Source of the DNA: Eggerthellaceae bacterium
Lineage (GTDB): Bacteria; Actinomycetota; Coriobacteriia; Coriobacteriales; Eggerthellaceae
Reading direction: 5' to 3'
Length of the DNA: 7,273 nucleotides
Assembly (NCBI GenBank): GCA_017559045.1
Contig: JAFYTB010000118.1
Location: 1-7,273 of the forward strand
The notes under the pieces: generated by a model
Databases searched by the model: none
What the model was told of the DNA's origin: nothing
The model's input: only the letters and a program-made list of their open reading frames with translations
Part shown: positions 1 through 6,821 of the stretch, piece by piece
How the letters are laid out: each line of letters starts with the position of its first letter
How positions within the stretch are numbered: position 1 is the stretch's first letter
Program-made: the position numbers and the translations under genes

Positions 1-3
1 CAC

Positions 4-17
4 ATTTTCGCGAAAAT
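4..17. promoter_or_regulatory. 14-bp perfect palindrome upstream of the reductase gene
   Basis: The sequence ATTTTCGCGAAAAT is identical to its reverse complement, with no central loop, and ends 83 bases before the reductase start. A perfect AT-armed palindrome with a CG core in a gene-poor leader is the form expected of a binding site for a dimeric transcription factor. It is too short and loop-free to be a convincing terminator. Because the window begins only three bases earlier, I cannot see whether it sits in a promoter or at the end of an upstream gene. The operator role is inference. Confidence 0.3.
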
Positions 18-100
18 ATGACAGTAGCTACGAGCCAATCCGTCACCGCCCCCCAACTGACACATCCCGTCCCGACCCCACAAGTCAGGAGTTTCACCCC

Positions 101-1288
101 ATGCAATTCCGCACCAACCCCAAAAACGGCGACCAGCTTTCCGCGCTCGGATTCGGTTGCATGCGCTTCCCCGGCATGCCGGCACGCATCGACTTCGAAG
201 CCACCGAGAAGCTCATCCTCACCGCCGTGGAGCAGGGCGTGAACTACCTCGACACCGCCTACATCTACACCGGCAGCGAAGCTGCGCTCGGCGACATCTT
301 CACCCGTAATCCTGGCCTGCGCGAAAAAGTGAAACTCGCCACCAAGCTGCCGATCCTCAAATGCTCGTCGATGGCCGATTTCGACACCTACCTCAATCGC
401 TCGCTTGAACGCTTGAAGGTGGACTCCGTCGACTACTACCTCATCCACAACCTGACCAGCTTCAAGTCGTGGGAACACCTGGTAGAAATCGGCGTCGAGG
501 AATGGATTGCGAAGCAGCAGGAAGCTGGCCGCATCATCAACATCGGCTTTTCCTTCCACGGGCCGGAAGGCGATTTCGAACCCCTGCTCGATGCTTACGC
601 ATGGGACTTCTGCCAGATTCAGTACAACTACCTGAACGAGCACTACCAGGCCGGCACAGCAGGACTCAAAGCTGCGGCTGCGCGCGGAATTCCCGTCATC
701 GTTATGGAGCCGCTTCTGGGCGGAAAGCTGGCGGCACCGCTGCCCGAGAAGGCGCAAGCCGTCCTTACCGAAGAAGAAACTTCCACCGACCCCGTACGCC
801 TCGCCCTTCGTTGGCTCTGGGACAAGCCCGAGGTGACCGTGGTGCTTTCCGGTATGAACGCGCTCAGTCAGCTAGAGGAAAACATCGCAACCGCCAACGA
901 CGCAAACCCCGGCTGCCTTACCGAAACCGAAATTCGCGCTGTCGACGCAGCTAGGGCGGCCGTCGCCGAGAGCTACAAGATTCCGTGCACAGGCTGCGGA
1001 TACTGCATGCCCTGCCCGAGAAAGGTCGATATTCCCGGCTGTTTCAACGCCTACAACGCCTCGTTCGCGCACGGATGGTTCCAGGGAGTTCAGCAGTACG
1101 TCACCGCATCCGGCGCCCTTTCGGGCAAACTCCACCTGGCCAGCGACTGCACCCAGTGCGGCGCCTGCGCGAAGAGATGCCCGCAGCACATCGACATTCC
1201 GAAAGAACTCGGCACCGTAAAGCGCCGTCTGCAGATACCCGGACTTGCCACCATCCTGAAGGTTGGCCTGCGATTCATCGTTCGATAG
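101..1288 (+). CDS. Aldo/keto reductase with C-terminal 4Fe-4S (ferredoxin-like) domain
   Basis: This is a 395-residue cytosolic oxidoreductase. Residues about 10-285 form an aldo/keto reductase barrel. The family catalytic tetrad is visible as D51, Y56, K82 (in LATKLP) and H116 (in YYLIHN), and the late SGM...QLEEN segment (250-261) fits the family's nucleotide-phosphate-binding region. The tail carries two cysteine motifs, C296-x2-C299-x2-C302-x2-C305-P and C350-x2-C353-x2-C356-x3-C360-P, which suit one or two [4Fe-4S] clusters. Fusions of this layout are known mainly from anaerobes and probably couple carbonyl or related reductions to electron transfer through the clusters. The substrate cannot be told from sequence. 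The ATG at 101 is preceded by AGGAG (87-91) with a nine-base spacer. The metallophosphodiesterase follows 123 bases downstream on the same strand, without an obvious functional link. The family call is firm; the electron partner is unknown. Confidence 0.93.
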   Translation: MQFRTNPKNGDQLSALGFGCMRFPGMPARIDFEATEKLILTAVEQGVNYLDTAYIYTGSEAALGDIFTRNPGLREKVKLATKLPILKCSSMADFDTYLNRSLERLKVDSVDYYLIHNLTSFKSWEHLVEIGVEEWIAKQQEAGRIINIGFSFHGPEGDFEPLLDAYAWDFCQIQYNYLNEHYQAGTAGLKAAAARGIPVIVMEPLLGGKLAAPLPEKAQAVLTEEETSTDPVRLALRWLWDKPEVTVVLSGMNALSQLEENIATANDANPGCLTETEIRAVDAARAAVAESYKIPCTGCGYCMPCPRKVDIPGCFNAYNASFAHGWFQGVQQYVTASGALSGKLHLASDCTQCGACAKRCPQHIDIPKELGTVKRRLQIPGLATILKVGLRFIVR

Positions 1289-1337
1289 CAGTACACTTCG
1301 GAAGCGAAACGACAGCCAGACGAAGGTCCGCAACCCA

Positions 1338-1365
1338 CGCGGCAGATCCCGCGCGGCAGATCCCG
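1338..1365. repeat. Two exact tandem copies of a 14-bp unit
   Basis: The unit CGCGGCAGATCCCG occurs twice back to back (1338-1351 and 1352-1365) in the spacer between the reductase and the phosphodiesterase. With only two copies it may be a replication-slippage duplication. It may equally be a paired protein-binding site, but nothing else supports that reading. Confidence 0.85.
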
Positions 1366-1411
1366 AGCATCAAGCAGCTCACTTCAGCCCCACGCAAGCA
1401 AAGGCAGAAAA

Positions 1412-1945
1412 ATGAAACTGATCATCACATCGGACATCCACGGATCGGCACTCAGCACCGAGCTGCTCATGCAGCACGTCGATAAAGAGCAGCCCGACTT
1501 CATCGTGCTGCTGGGCGACCTGTTGTATCACGGACCTCGCAACCCCCTACCCGAGGGACACGACCCCATGCGCGTTGCCGAGCTCCTCAACGCCAAGCAC
1601 GAGCAGATCATCGCTGTACGCGGAAACTGCGATGCGGAAGTCGACCAGATGGTGCTCAACTTCCCCTGCATGGGCGATTTCGCGGAACTCGATGACGCAG
1701 GTCGCACGCTCTTTTTCACGCACGGTCACGTGTTCTCTCCCGACAAGCATCCCGAGCTCAATGCGGGCAGCTTCTTCTTCTCGGGACACACGCATGTGAA
1801 GACCAACGAGGAGCGCAACGGCGTCACCTACGTTAACCCCGGCAGCACTTCGCTTCCCAAAGACGGCTCAAAGAGCTTTGCCATTTACGAAGATGGCCAC
1901 GTCACGCTCAAGGCCCTCGAAACTGGCGAAGAGATCACACTCTAG
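1412..1945 (+). CDS. yfcE: YfcE-family metallophosphodiesterase
   Basis: This 177-residue calcineurin-like phosphoesterase matches the YfcE family in length (E. coli YfcE is about 184 residues) and along almost its whole sequence. The dinuclear metal ligands are all present: D8 and H10 (SDIHG), D36 (LLGDLLYHGPRN), N72 (RGNCDAEVDQM), H104 (THGH), and H126 and H128 (SGHTH), followed by the conserved NPGS at 142-145. The HGPRNPLPEG and AVRGNCD-EVDQM blocks are close to the E. coli protein as I remember it. YfcE hydrolyses artificial phosphodiesters with Mn2+ in vitro, and its physiological substrate is unclear. No signal peptide or membrane segment is seen, so it is cytosolic. The ATG start follows a modest AAAGG (1400-1404) with a seven-base gap. 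It could be read from the reductase transcript or from an unseen promoter. Confidence 0.93.
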   Translation: MKLIITSDIHGSALSTELLMQHVDKEQPDFIVLLGDLLYHGPRNPLPEGHDPMRVAELLNAKHEQIIAVRGNCDAEVDQMVLNFPCMGDFAELDDAGRTLFFTHGHVFSPDKHPELNAGSFFFSGHTHVKTNEERNGVTYVNPGSTSLPKDGSKSFAIYEDGHVTLKALETGEEITL

Positions 1946-1959
1946 CGCCAAGCGACGAG

Positions 1960-1965
1960 TATAAT
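1960..1965 (+). promoter_or_regulatory. Consensus -10 box for the helicase gene
   Basis: A perfect TATAAT lies between the phosphodiesterase stop and the GTG start of the helicase gene, about 42 bases ahead of that start. The expected -35 position (around 1937-1942, ACACTC) matches the consensus poorly, so the promoter may be weak, activator-dependent or false. If real, it would give the accessory gene its own transcript with a leader of roughly 35 bases. Confidence 0.45.
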
Positions 1966-1995
1966 CCCAGGCCATAAGGCGAAAGCAGGAGCATC

Positions 1996-2001
1996 GGAGG
2001 G
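1996..2001 (+). promoter_or_regulatory. Strong ribosome binding site fixing the GTG start at 2008
   Basis: GGAGGG lies six bases before the GTG at 2008. There is no nearby in-frame ATG, and the protein's conserved PLD-like part begins soon after, so this site decides the start codon. Confidence 0.75.
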
Positions 2002-2007
2002 CCTTTC

Positions 2008-4899
2008 GTGAGCAGGATAACGTACAGCGCCATCGACTTTACCGAAACACTTAAGTCAAGCTTTATCGACTCAAGCATTAAGTCTGATAACCGCTATGCA
2101 CCTAAGCTGCTCAGCAACAATGCCCAGTCCGGCGACAATGTCCTTTCTGTCCTTAAGGCCGAACTAGCAGATTGCACCAGTTTCGACTTCTCTATCGCCT
2201 TCATCACCTCCAGCGGAATCCAGGTCCTGGTCGAAATCCTCAAAGAACTCGAGAAGAGGAATATTCCCGGCCGAATCCTCACCTCGACCTATCTGAACTT
2301 CAACGAGCCTGCAGCACTTCGAAAACTGCTCGAATACCCCAACGTGGAAGCTCGAATTTTCCAAGGCAACCTGCACGCAAAGGGCTATTTCTTCAACAAG
2401 AACGAGATTTCGACGATCATCATCGGAAGCTCAAACCTCACCCAGACTGCCTTGACCTGCAATAGGGAGTGGAACGTTCTATTTCGTTCTTACTACAAGG
2501 GAGACATCCTTCGCCAGGCAAAAGCCGAATTCGATGCAGTCTGGAATGACCCGAATTCAATACCCAACACAACTGAATGGATCAATAGATACGAGGCGTA
2601 CCGCAAAGAAAAGACCCCCGAGAAACCTCACATTTCTAGTAAACCCACATACCGCGAAGACGAAGACAATTTCATTTACAACGAGCCGAGTCGCCTCACT
2701 CCCAACAAAATGCAACGCCGCGCACTTGAAGCGCTTGAAGTGCTGCATCAACGCAAAGAGCAAAGGGCACTTCTTGTCTCGGCAACAGGAACTGGCAAGA
2801 CATACCTCTCCGCTTTCGACGTCCTCGAAACCAAACCTCAAAAGGTGCTTTTCATTGCGCACAGAAAGCGGATTCTTGAAGCCTCCAAGGAGAGCTTCGA
2901 GCGCGTTCTCGGCAGCCGTTACACTTACAGCTTTTACGGAGGCAGCGACAAAGCTATCTCCTCTTGCACTTTCGCGATGGTTAATACGCTCAACAACCAC
3001 CTGGAAGACTTTAACCCCCACGAGTTTGATTACATCATCATCGACGAAGCCCATCGAAGCGGAGCAAATAGCTACAGAAAGATTCTCGATCACTTCAAAC
3101 CAAGCTTCTTCTTGGGTATGACGGCAACCCCATCAAGAACGGATGGCTACGACGTCTACGCGCTCTTTAACCACATCATCGCATTCCGGATCACCCTGCA
3201 AAATGCTCTCGACGAGGATATGCTTGCCCCATTCCATTATTTCGGAATTGCCGATCTGGCAATCGACGATGAGGCCATTGACGACGTCAGTCTCTTCTCG
3301 AAACTTACCTCTTCCGAAAGAGTCGACCACATCACTCGGAAGATCGAAGAGTACACCGTTGAAAAGCAAGACCGTCGAGGGCTTATCTTCTGCAACAGGA
3401 ACGAAGAGGCCGCAGAACTCTCCCGCATGTTCAACGAACGCGGATACAGAACGGTATCCATCAGTGGAAGTACAAGCGACGACGAGCGCAACCGACAAAT
3501 CAAGAGGCTCGAAGACGGAGAAATCGAATACATCTTCTCTGTTGACATACTTAATGAGGGCGTCGATATTCCGACCCTCAATCAGATAATCATGCTTCGC
3601 CGAACGGAGTCTGCGATTGTCTTTGTCCAGCAACTTGGACGAGGCCTGCGCAAAGCGCCCAACAAGGACTATACGCTCGTCCTGGACTTCATCGGCAACT
3701 ACCAGCAAAACTACCTGGTGCCCATTGCGCTTTCTGGCGATCACACCTACAACAAAGACAACCTTCGCCGAGTGGTAAAAGAAGGAAGCACCGTCATCCC
3801 CGGCTGTTCGACCATCAGCTTTGACAAGATTTCTGAAGCGCACATTTTCAGAGCTCTTGAAGAAGGCCGTTTTGGGGAGGCTGCTCTCATTAAGAATGAA
3901 TATCAGCAACTGAAGCAGACGCTAGGAAAGATCCCGTCGCTGATCGAATTTGACGAGAACGAATCGATCGATCCCTTGCTGATCTTCAAAAAATTCGGAT
4001 CTTACGCCGCTTATCTGCAAAAGCACGAGAAAGACTGCGGATTTGAACTGAACGCCTCACAGCTGAACATGCTCAAATTCATAAGCCAAAAGATGGCCAA
4101 TGGAAAGAGACGAGACGACCTCTTGATCCTTAAGCACCTCATTGAGAATAGAACGCCTTTGGCCAAGAGAGAGCTTTGCGATGCATCCTGCGCAGAGCGC
4201 ATAAATGCGGCTATCCGAATGGTTCGGGGTCTTTATTCCACAGCGGGCGTAGAACTTGTCTCCGAAAACAACGGGGAACTCACCCTGAGCCCTCAATTCA
4301 AAAAAGCCCTCGAAAGCAAAGCTTTTCTCGATCAAGTTCTTCAAACGATCGAGTTCGGACTTCATCGCAACGACGGCTTCAACGGCGATCTCTACAAAGA
4401 CACCGATTTTGTACTGAACGCAAAATACACGCGCGAAGAGGTATGCAAACTTCTTCGCTGGAGCAAGGAGCCGAACTACCAAAACATTGGCGGTTATTTC
4501 CACGAAAAGGAGACGAACACATTCCCGGTCTTCATCAACTACGACAAAGACCCCTCGATCAGTGTCACCACCCAGTACGAAGACCGCTTCATCAATGACA
4601 GAGAGATCATTGCCATCTCTAAAAGCAAGAGATCCTTGTCATCACCCGAGATCATCAACCTCAAGAATGCCGAAGAAAATGGCATGCGCTGCTACTTGTT
4701 CGTGCGAAAAAATACTAAGGACAAAGACGACGGCACTGAATTCTATTTCTTAGGAGAAATGCATCCTACGGGTGAATTCAGGCAATTTGTTATGAAGGAT
4801 TCGACGGCTAATGCAGTCGAAATTACTTATGAGCTCGAGAATCCCGTCAGACCGGATCTCTACGATTACCTTCTCAGCGATTTCAGCGTTAGCAGCTAG
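2008..4899 (+). CDS. PLD-like nuclease / SF2 helicase / DUF3427 fusion protein
   Basis: This 963-residue cytosolic protein has three parts. Residues about 30-200 are a phospholipase-D-like module with one HKD-type motif: H123-x-K125, then GSSNLT (140-145) and EW (154-155). A single copy implies a dimeric active site, as in BfiI-type nucleases. Residues about 230-565 are a full superfamily 2 helicase: Q236; Walker A SATGTGKT (258-265); motif Ia IAHRKR (283-288); D346-E-A-H; TATP (372-375); motif IV around LIFCNRN (459-465); motif V NEGVDIP (516-522); and the arginine-finger motif QQLGRGLR (541-548). Residues about 600-963 match my memory of DUF3427, including SIDPLLI (653-659) and the YTREEV...IGGY block (807-830). 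Known relatives are standalone or defence-island proteins thought to act on foreign DNA, but their activity is not established. GC is about 46% in sampled lines against about 64% upstream, suggesting transfer. Its 3' end overlaps the convergent Nudix gene by 11 bases. Confidence 0.93.
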   Translation: MSRITYSAIDFTETLKSSFIDSSIKSDNRYAPKLLSNNAQSGDNVLSVLKAELADCTSFDFSIAFITSSGIQVLVEILKELEKRNIPGRILTSTYLNFNEPAALRKLLEYPNVEARIFQGNLHAKGYFFNKNEISTIIIGSSNLTQTALTCNREWNVLFRSYYKGDILRQAKAEFDAVWNDPNSIPNTTEWINRYEAYRKEKTPEKPHISSKPTYREDEDNFIYNEPSRLTPNKMQRRALEALEVLHQRKEQRALLVSATGTGKTYLSAFDVLETKPQKVLFIAHRKRILEASKESFERVLGSRYTYSFYGGSDKAISSCTFAMVNTLNNHLEDFNPHEFDYIIIDEAHRSGANSYRKILDHFKPSFFLGMTATPSRTDGYDVYALFNHIIAFRITLQNALDEDMLAPFHYFGIADLAIDDEAIDDVSLFSKLTSSERVDHITRKIEEYTVEKQDRRGLIFCNRNEEAAELSRMFNERGYRTVSISGSTSDDERNRQIKRLEDGEIEYIFSVDILNEGVDIPTLNQIIMLRRTESAIVFVQQLGRGLRKAPNKDYTLVLDFIGNYQQNYLVPIALSGDHTYNKDNLRRVVKEGSTVIPGCSTISFDKISEAHIFRALEEGRFGEAALIKNEYQQLKQTLGKIPSLIEFDENESIDPLLIFKKFGSYAAYLQKHEKDCGFELNASQLNMLKFISQKMANGKRRDDLLILKHLIENRTPLAKRELCDASCAERINAAIRMVRGLYSTAGVELVSENNGELTLSPQFKKALESKAFLDQVLQTIEFGLHRNDGFNGDLYKDTDFVLNAKYTREEVCKLLRWSKEPNYQNIGGYFHEKETNTFPVFINYDKDPSISVTTQYEDRFINDREIIAISKSKRSLSSPEIINLKNAEENGMRCYLFVRKNTKDKDDGTEFYFLGEMHPTGEFRQFVMKDSTANAVEITYELENPVRPDLYDYLLSDFSVSS

Positions 4900-5299
4900 G
4901 TAAACCCGAGGCCTTAATCGCATCCACAACCTGAATATCAGCGGGAAGCCACTCAACGGTATCAATGGTATCCATATCCAACCACTTCGCATCGCTATGC
5001 TCAAGAAGGTCGACATGATCGCTCAGCAGGTTGCAGAAATAACAACGCATGCTCAGGTGGAAAGTAGCGTAGTCATGCTCCGCCGTAACAAGATGCCTTC
5101 CGACTGAGATGTCGGCGCCAAGCTCTTCCTTTATTTCGCGAGCAAGAGCCTGCTCGGGCGTTTCGTTTGGCTCAACCTTGCCCCCAGGAAACTCCCAGCC
5201 GCCAGCAAATTCGCCGCTGCCTCGCTGAGTTGCCAAAAAGCGATCTTCCTTAACGATGATTGCAGCAACCACTGCGATCGTTTTTCTTTGTGAGGTCAT
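4889..5299 (-). CDS. MutT/NudG-like Nudix (deoxy)nucleoside triphosphate pyrophosphohydrolase
   Basis: This 136-residue Nudix hydrolase would cleave (d)NTPs, probably damaged or modified ones, to the monophosphate and pyrophosphate in the cytosol. The Nudix box G-x5-E-x7-R-E-U-x-E-E-x-G is complete: G40, E46, R54-E55-I56, E58-E59 and G61, preceded by WEFPGGK (35-41). Its length and the AVVAAII start resemble E. coli MutT (8-oxo-dGTP) and even more NudG (CTP and 5-methyl- or 5-hydroxymethyl-dCTP). I cannot choose between these specificities, so I give no symbol. I start at the ATG at 5299, which begins just before the conserved strand and has AAGGG eight bases upstream. A GTG 57 bases further out (5356) would add a 19-residue tail without family support. 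It lies 57 bases downstream of the PAP2 gene on the same strand, so co-transcription is plausible. Its stop lies inside the convergent helicase gene. Confidence 0.92.
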   Translation of the reverse strand: MTSQRKTIAVVAAIIVKEDRFLATQRGSGEFAGGWEFPGGKVEPNETPEQALAREIKEELGADISVGRHLVTAEHDYATFHLSMRCYFCNLLSDHVDLLEHSDAKWLDMDTIDTVEWLPADIQVVDAIKASGLPSC

Positions 5300-5307
5300 C
5301 AGCCGAT

Positions 5308-5312
5308 CCCTT
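5308..5312 (-). promoter_or_regulatory. Ribosome binding site supporting the Nudix start at 5299
   Basis: On the minus strand AAGGG stands eight bases ahead of the ATG at 5299, favouring this start over the GTG at 5356. The match to the consensus is partial. Confidence 0.5.
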
Positions 5313-5356
5313 CGCGCGTTTTTTCTCGATGATACCCCATCACATGCGCAAGCCAC

Positions 5357-6088
5357 TTAAGAAGTCGGCCCGCCAAAGGAGAATGCTCGATACGCCATCA
5401 CGAAGCATCCACCCAGCAAGATACCGCCAACAATGTCGGAAATCCAATGCACGCCGGAGAACAATCTAGCAACGATCATAAACGCCGCGAAAGTGACCAC
5501 GGCGGCAAGCAGCGCCTTCTTGACGAATCCCTCCCCCATCCTGCGATTGAGCTGCATGGCAGCTGTAGTCATAACGCAGAAAACGAGCAGCGTTGTCGAG
5601 GAGGGGTAAGAAGGCTCGAGCCTCCCCTCGATAAGCAGAGGTCGATAGTTCAGGGCAATGGCATCAAAAGCGATGTACGTCACTAGCAGCACAACGTAAA
5701 ACACGCCTAGGGCGAGCAAGTCGCGATCAACCGCAACAAGACTTTTTCTCGAAACCAATTGCGCAAGACCCAGCAAACCAAAACCAAACATGACGGTAAT
5801 CGGAATGATGCTGAGATAATCCGTGGCGAAGTAAAGCGCCATATGCTCGCCGGTGAATTCGCGGAAGGCAACGTTGAGCGTAGCGAGCCCCACTTCGGAT
5901 CCATTGGGTCCCGCAGGCTGCACATCCACGGTGCACACAACCACCGTCCAAAGAGTGAAAAGACCGAGCAGGATCCCCGACGCGACAGCATCTCTGCCGC
6001 CGCTACCGCCACTCAGGCCGACTTCGCTTGAGCCAACCCTGCCTCCACCGCAACCGTTTGCGCCAGCCCCATCTATACGCTTCCCCAT
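5357..6088 (-). CDS. PAP2-family membrane protein with altered active-site motifs
   Basis: This 243-residue membrane protein has about six hydrophobic segments (near residues 36-54, 92-113, 124-141, 165-180, 191-210 and 217-236) after a glycine-rich, soluble N-terminal stretch (7-31). The PAP2 fold is shown by R149-P150 of motif 1, YPSS (161-164) of motif 2, and R208-x5-H214-x3-D218 of motif 3. Two usual catalytic positions differ: the motif 1 lysine position holds D142, and the motif 2 histidine of PSGH is T165. PAP2 enzymes normally remove phosphate from lipid phosphates or undecaprenyl pyrophosphate. With the general-acid histidine missing, this one may have a changed or non-catalytic role. 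I recall clostridial relatives with the same PSST spelling, which would make it a subfamily trait. The ATG at 6088 follows AAGGAG with an eight-base gap, whereas a GTG at 6121 lacks such a site. The Nudix gene follows after 57 bases. Confidence 0.87.
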   Translation of the reverse strand: MGKRIDGAGANGCGGGRVGSSEVGLSGGSGGRDAVASGILLGLFTLWTVVVCTVDVQPAGPNGSEVGLATLNVAFREFTGEHMALYFATDYLSIIPITVMFGFGLLGLAQLVSRKSLVAVDRDLLALGVFYVVLLVTYIAFDAIALNYRPLLIEGRLEPSYPSSTTLLVFCVMTTAAMQLNRRMGEGFVKKALLAAVVTFAAFMIVARLFSGVHWISDIVGGILLGGCFVMAYRAFSFGGPTS

Positions 6089-6096
6089 ACTCAAAG

Positions 6097-6102
6097 CTCC
6101 TT
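6097..6102 (-). promoter_or_regulatory. Strong ribosome binding site fixing the PAP2 start at 6088
   Basis: AAGGAG on the minus strand sits eight bases ahead of the ATG at 6088. This places the start there and excludes the longer GTG-initiated reading from 6121. Confidence 0.8.
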
Positions 6103-6189
6103 CCCGAATCGTCGTTAACACGACTCAGGTTAAAAACCGAAGCGCAAGCGAGAAAGGGACGATGAGTTACCTCGTCGCTACGAATCGTT

Positions 6190-6795
6190 TCACTGGCGTC
6201 TGACCAGCAGAAACACCTTCATGAGAAGAAATGCCAAAGCCATGGCAGCGGCATACACCTGCTGCGAAACGATGAACAGCAAGAGGGCGATGCAGGCAAG
6301 CGCCTGCGAGATAAGCCTGCCTTTCGAACGCCAAAATTCAGGATTGCGCTTCTCCAGAAGAAGAGCCGCCAGTCCGAACGCCGCTGTAGCGGCAATGACA
6401 ACCGCAAAGGTGACAAATAGCGCGGGCTTGACCGCGAAGAGCGACGGCAGCGCAATACCCAAAGCACCATCGGCGACCTTCACGCTAAACACCGGCAAGA
6501 ACACCAGCACTAGCGAACAGAGATCTATGACACCAAACGCCGCAACAAGGCTGCGTTCTGCTTTCTGCTTGCCCTCGTCTTCGGCAATGGCAAGCAAGCT
6601 TTCGCTCGACAGAAGCTCATCCAAGGAGATCGAAAAGTAGTCCGCAATATTCTTAAGGGAGTCAATGCTGGGCCAGCCCCTGCCGGACTCCCATTTGGAG
6701 ACAGCGGCACGACTCACGTGTAACACGTTGGCAAGATCTTCCTGAGTGATACCTTCACGTTTCCTCAGCTCTTGCAGCTTCTCGTTAAATTCCAC
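6190..6795 (-). CDS. XRE-family HTH regulator with a four-helix membrane tail
   Basis: This 201-residue protein begins with a Cro/CI-type helix-turn-helix (about residues 4-60). The marks are ITQEDLANVLHVSRAAVSKWE, split as the positioning helix (16-26) and recognition helix (28-37), then the GWPSIDSLKNIADYF and LDELL blocks typical of the family. A linker (about 62-83) leads to four hydrophobic segments near 84-104, 124-147, 161-178 and 180-197. It would therefore bind DNA while held in the cytoplasmic membrane, and may sense a membrane or neighbouring protein signal. The start is a GTG at 6795 with AAGGG five bases upstream, and no in-frame methionine lies near the start of the HTH. It stands 26 bases downstream of a membrane protein gene on the same strand, so the two are probably co-transcribed. 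The target genes are unknown; self-regulation of this pair would be the usual arrangement. Confidence 0.9.
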   Translation of the reverse strand: MEFNEKLQELRKREGITQEDLANVLHVSRAAVSKWESGRGWPSIDSLKNIADYFSISLDELLSSESLLAIAEDEGKQKAERSLVAAFGVIDLCSLVLVFLPVFSVKVADGALGIALPSLFAVKPALFVTFAVVIAATAAFGLAALLLEKRNPEFWRSKGRLISQALACIALLLFIVSQQVYAAAMALAFLLMKVFLLVRRQ

Positions 6796-6821
6796 GATTA
6801 CCCTTCGCCATTAACCAGCAA

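Noticed and set aside
18..242. 74-codon plus-strand frame starting just after the palindrome
   Set aside because: It overlaps the reductase start in another frame, has low-complexity Ser/Pro/Thr content and no ribosome binding site.
1292..1297. TACACT as a -10 box for the phosphodiesterase gene
   Set aside because: No -35 element stands at a usable distance, and the match is common by chance.
872..1333. 153-codon minus-strand frame opposite the reductase tail
   Set aside because: It covers the cysteine motifs of the real gene in antisense, and its translation resembles no protein family.
2557..3093. 178-codon minus-strand frame opposite the helicase core
   Set aside because: It lies fully opposite Walker A and the DEAH motif, and its translation has no domain character.
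3133..3909. 258-codon open frame on the minus strand inside the helicase gene
   Set aside because: It is antisense to the conserved helicase motifs, its translation shows no recognisable domain, and no ribosome binding site was identified. It is a by-product of codon bias.
5315..5350. Weak inverted repeat around GATGATACCCCATCAC as a terminator or operator
   Set aside because: Only four pairs form, and no T-run follows on the transcribed strand.
5300..5356. 19-residue N-terminal extension of the Nudix protein from a GTG
   Set aside because: The extension has no family support, and the ATG at 5299 sits directly before the conserved start with a ribosome binding site.
6158..6176. Short imperfect hairpin between the XRE and PAP2 genes as a terminator
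   Set aside because: The stem is about five to six pairs with a bulge and is not followed by a T-run on the minus strand.
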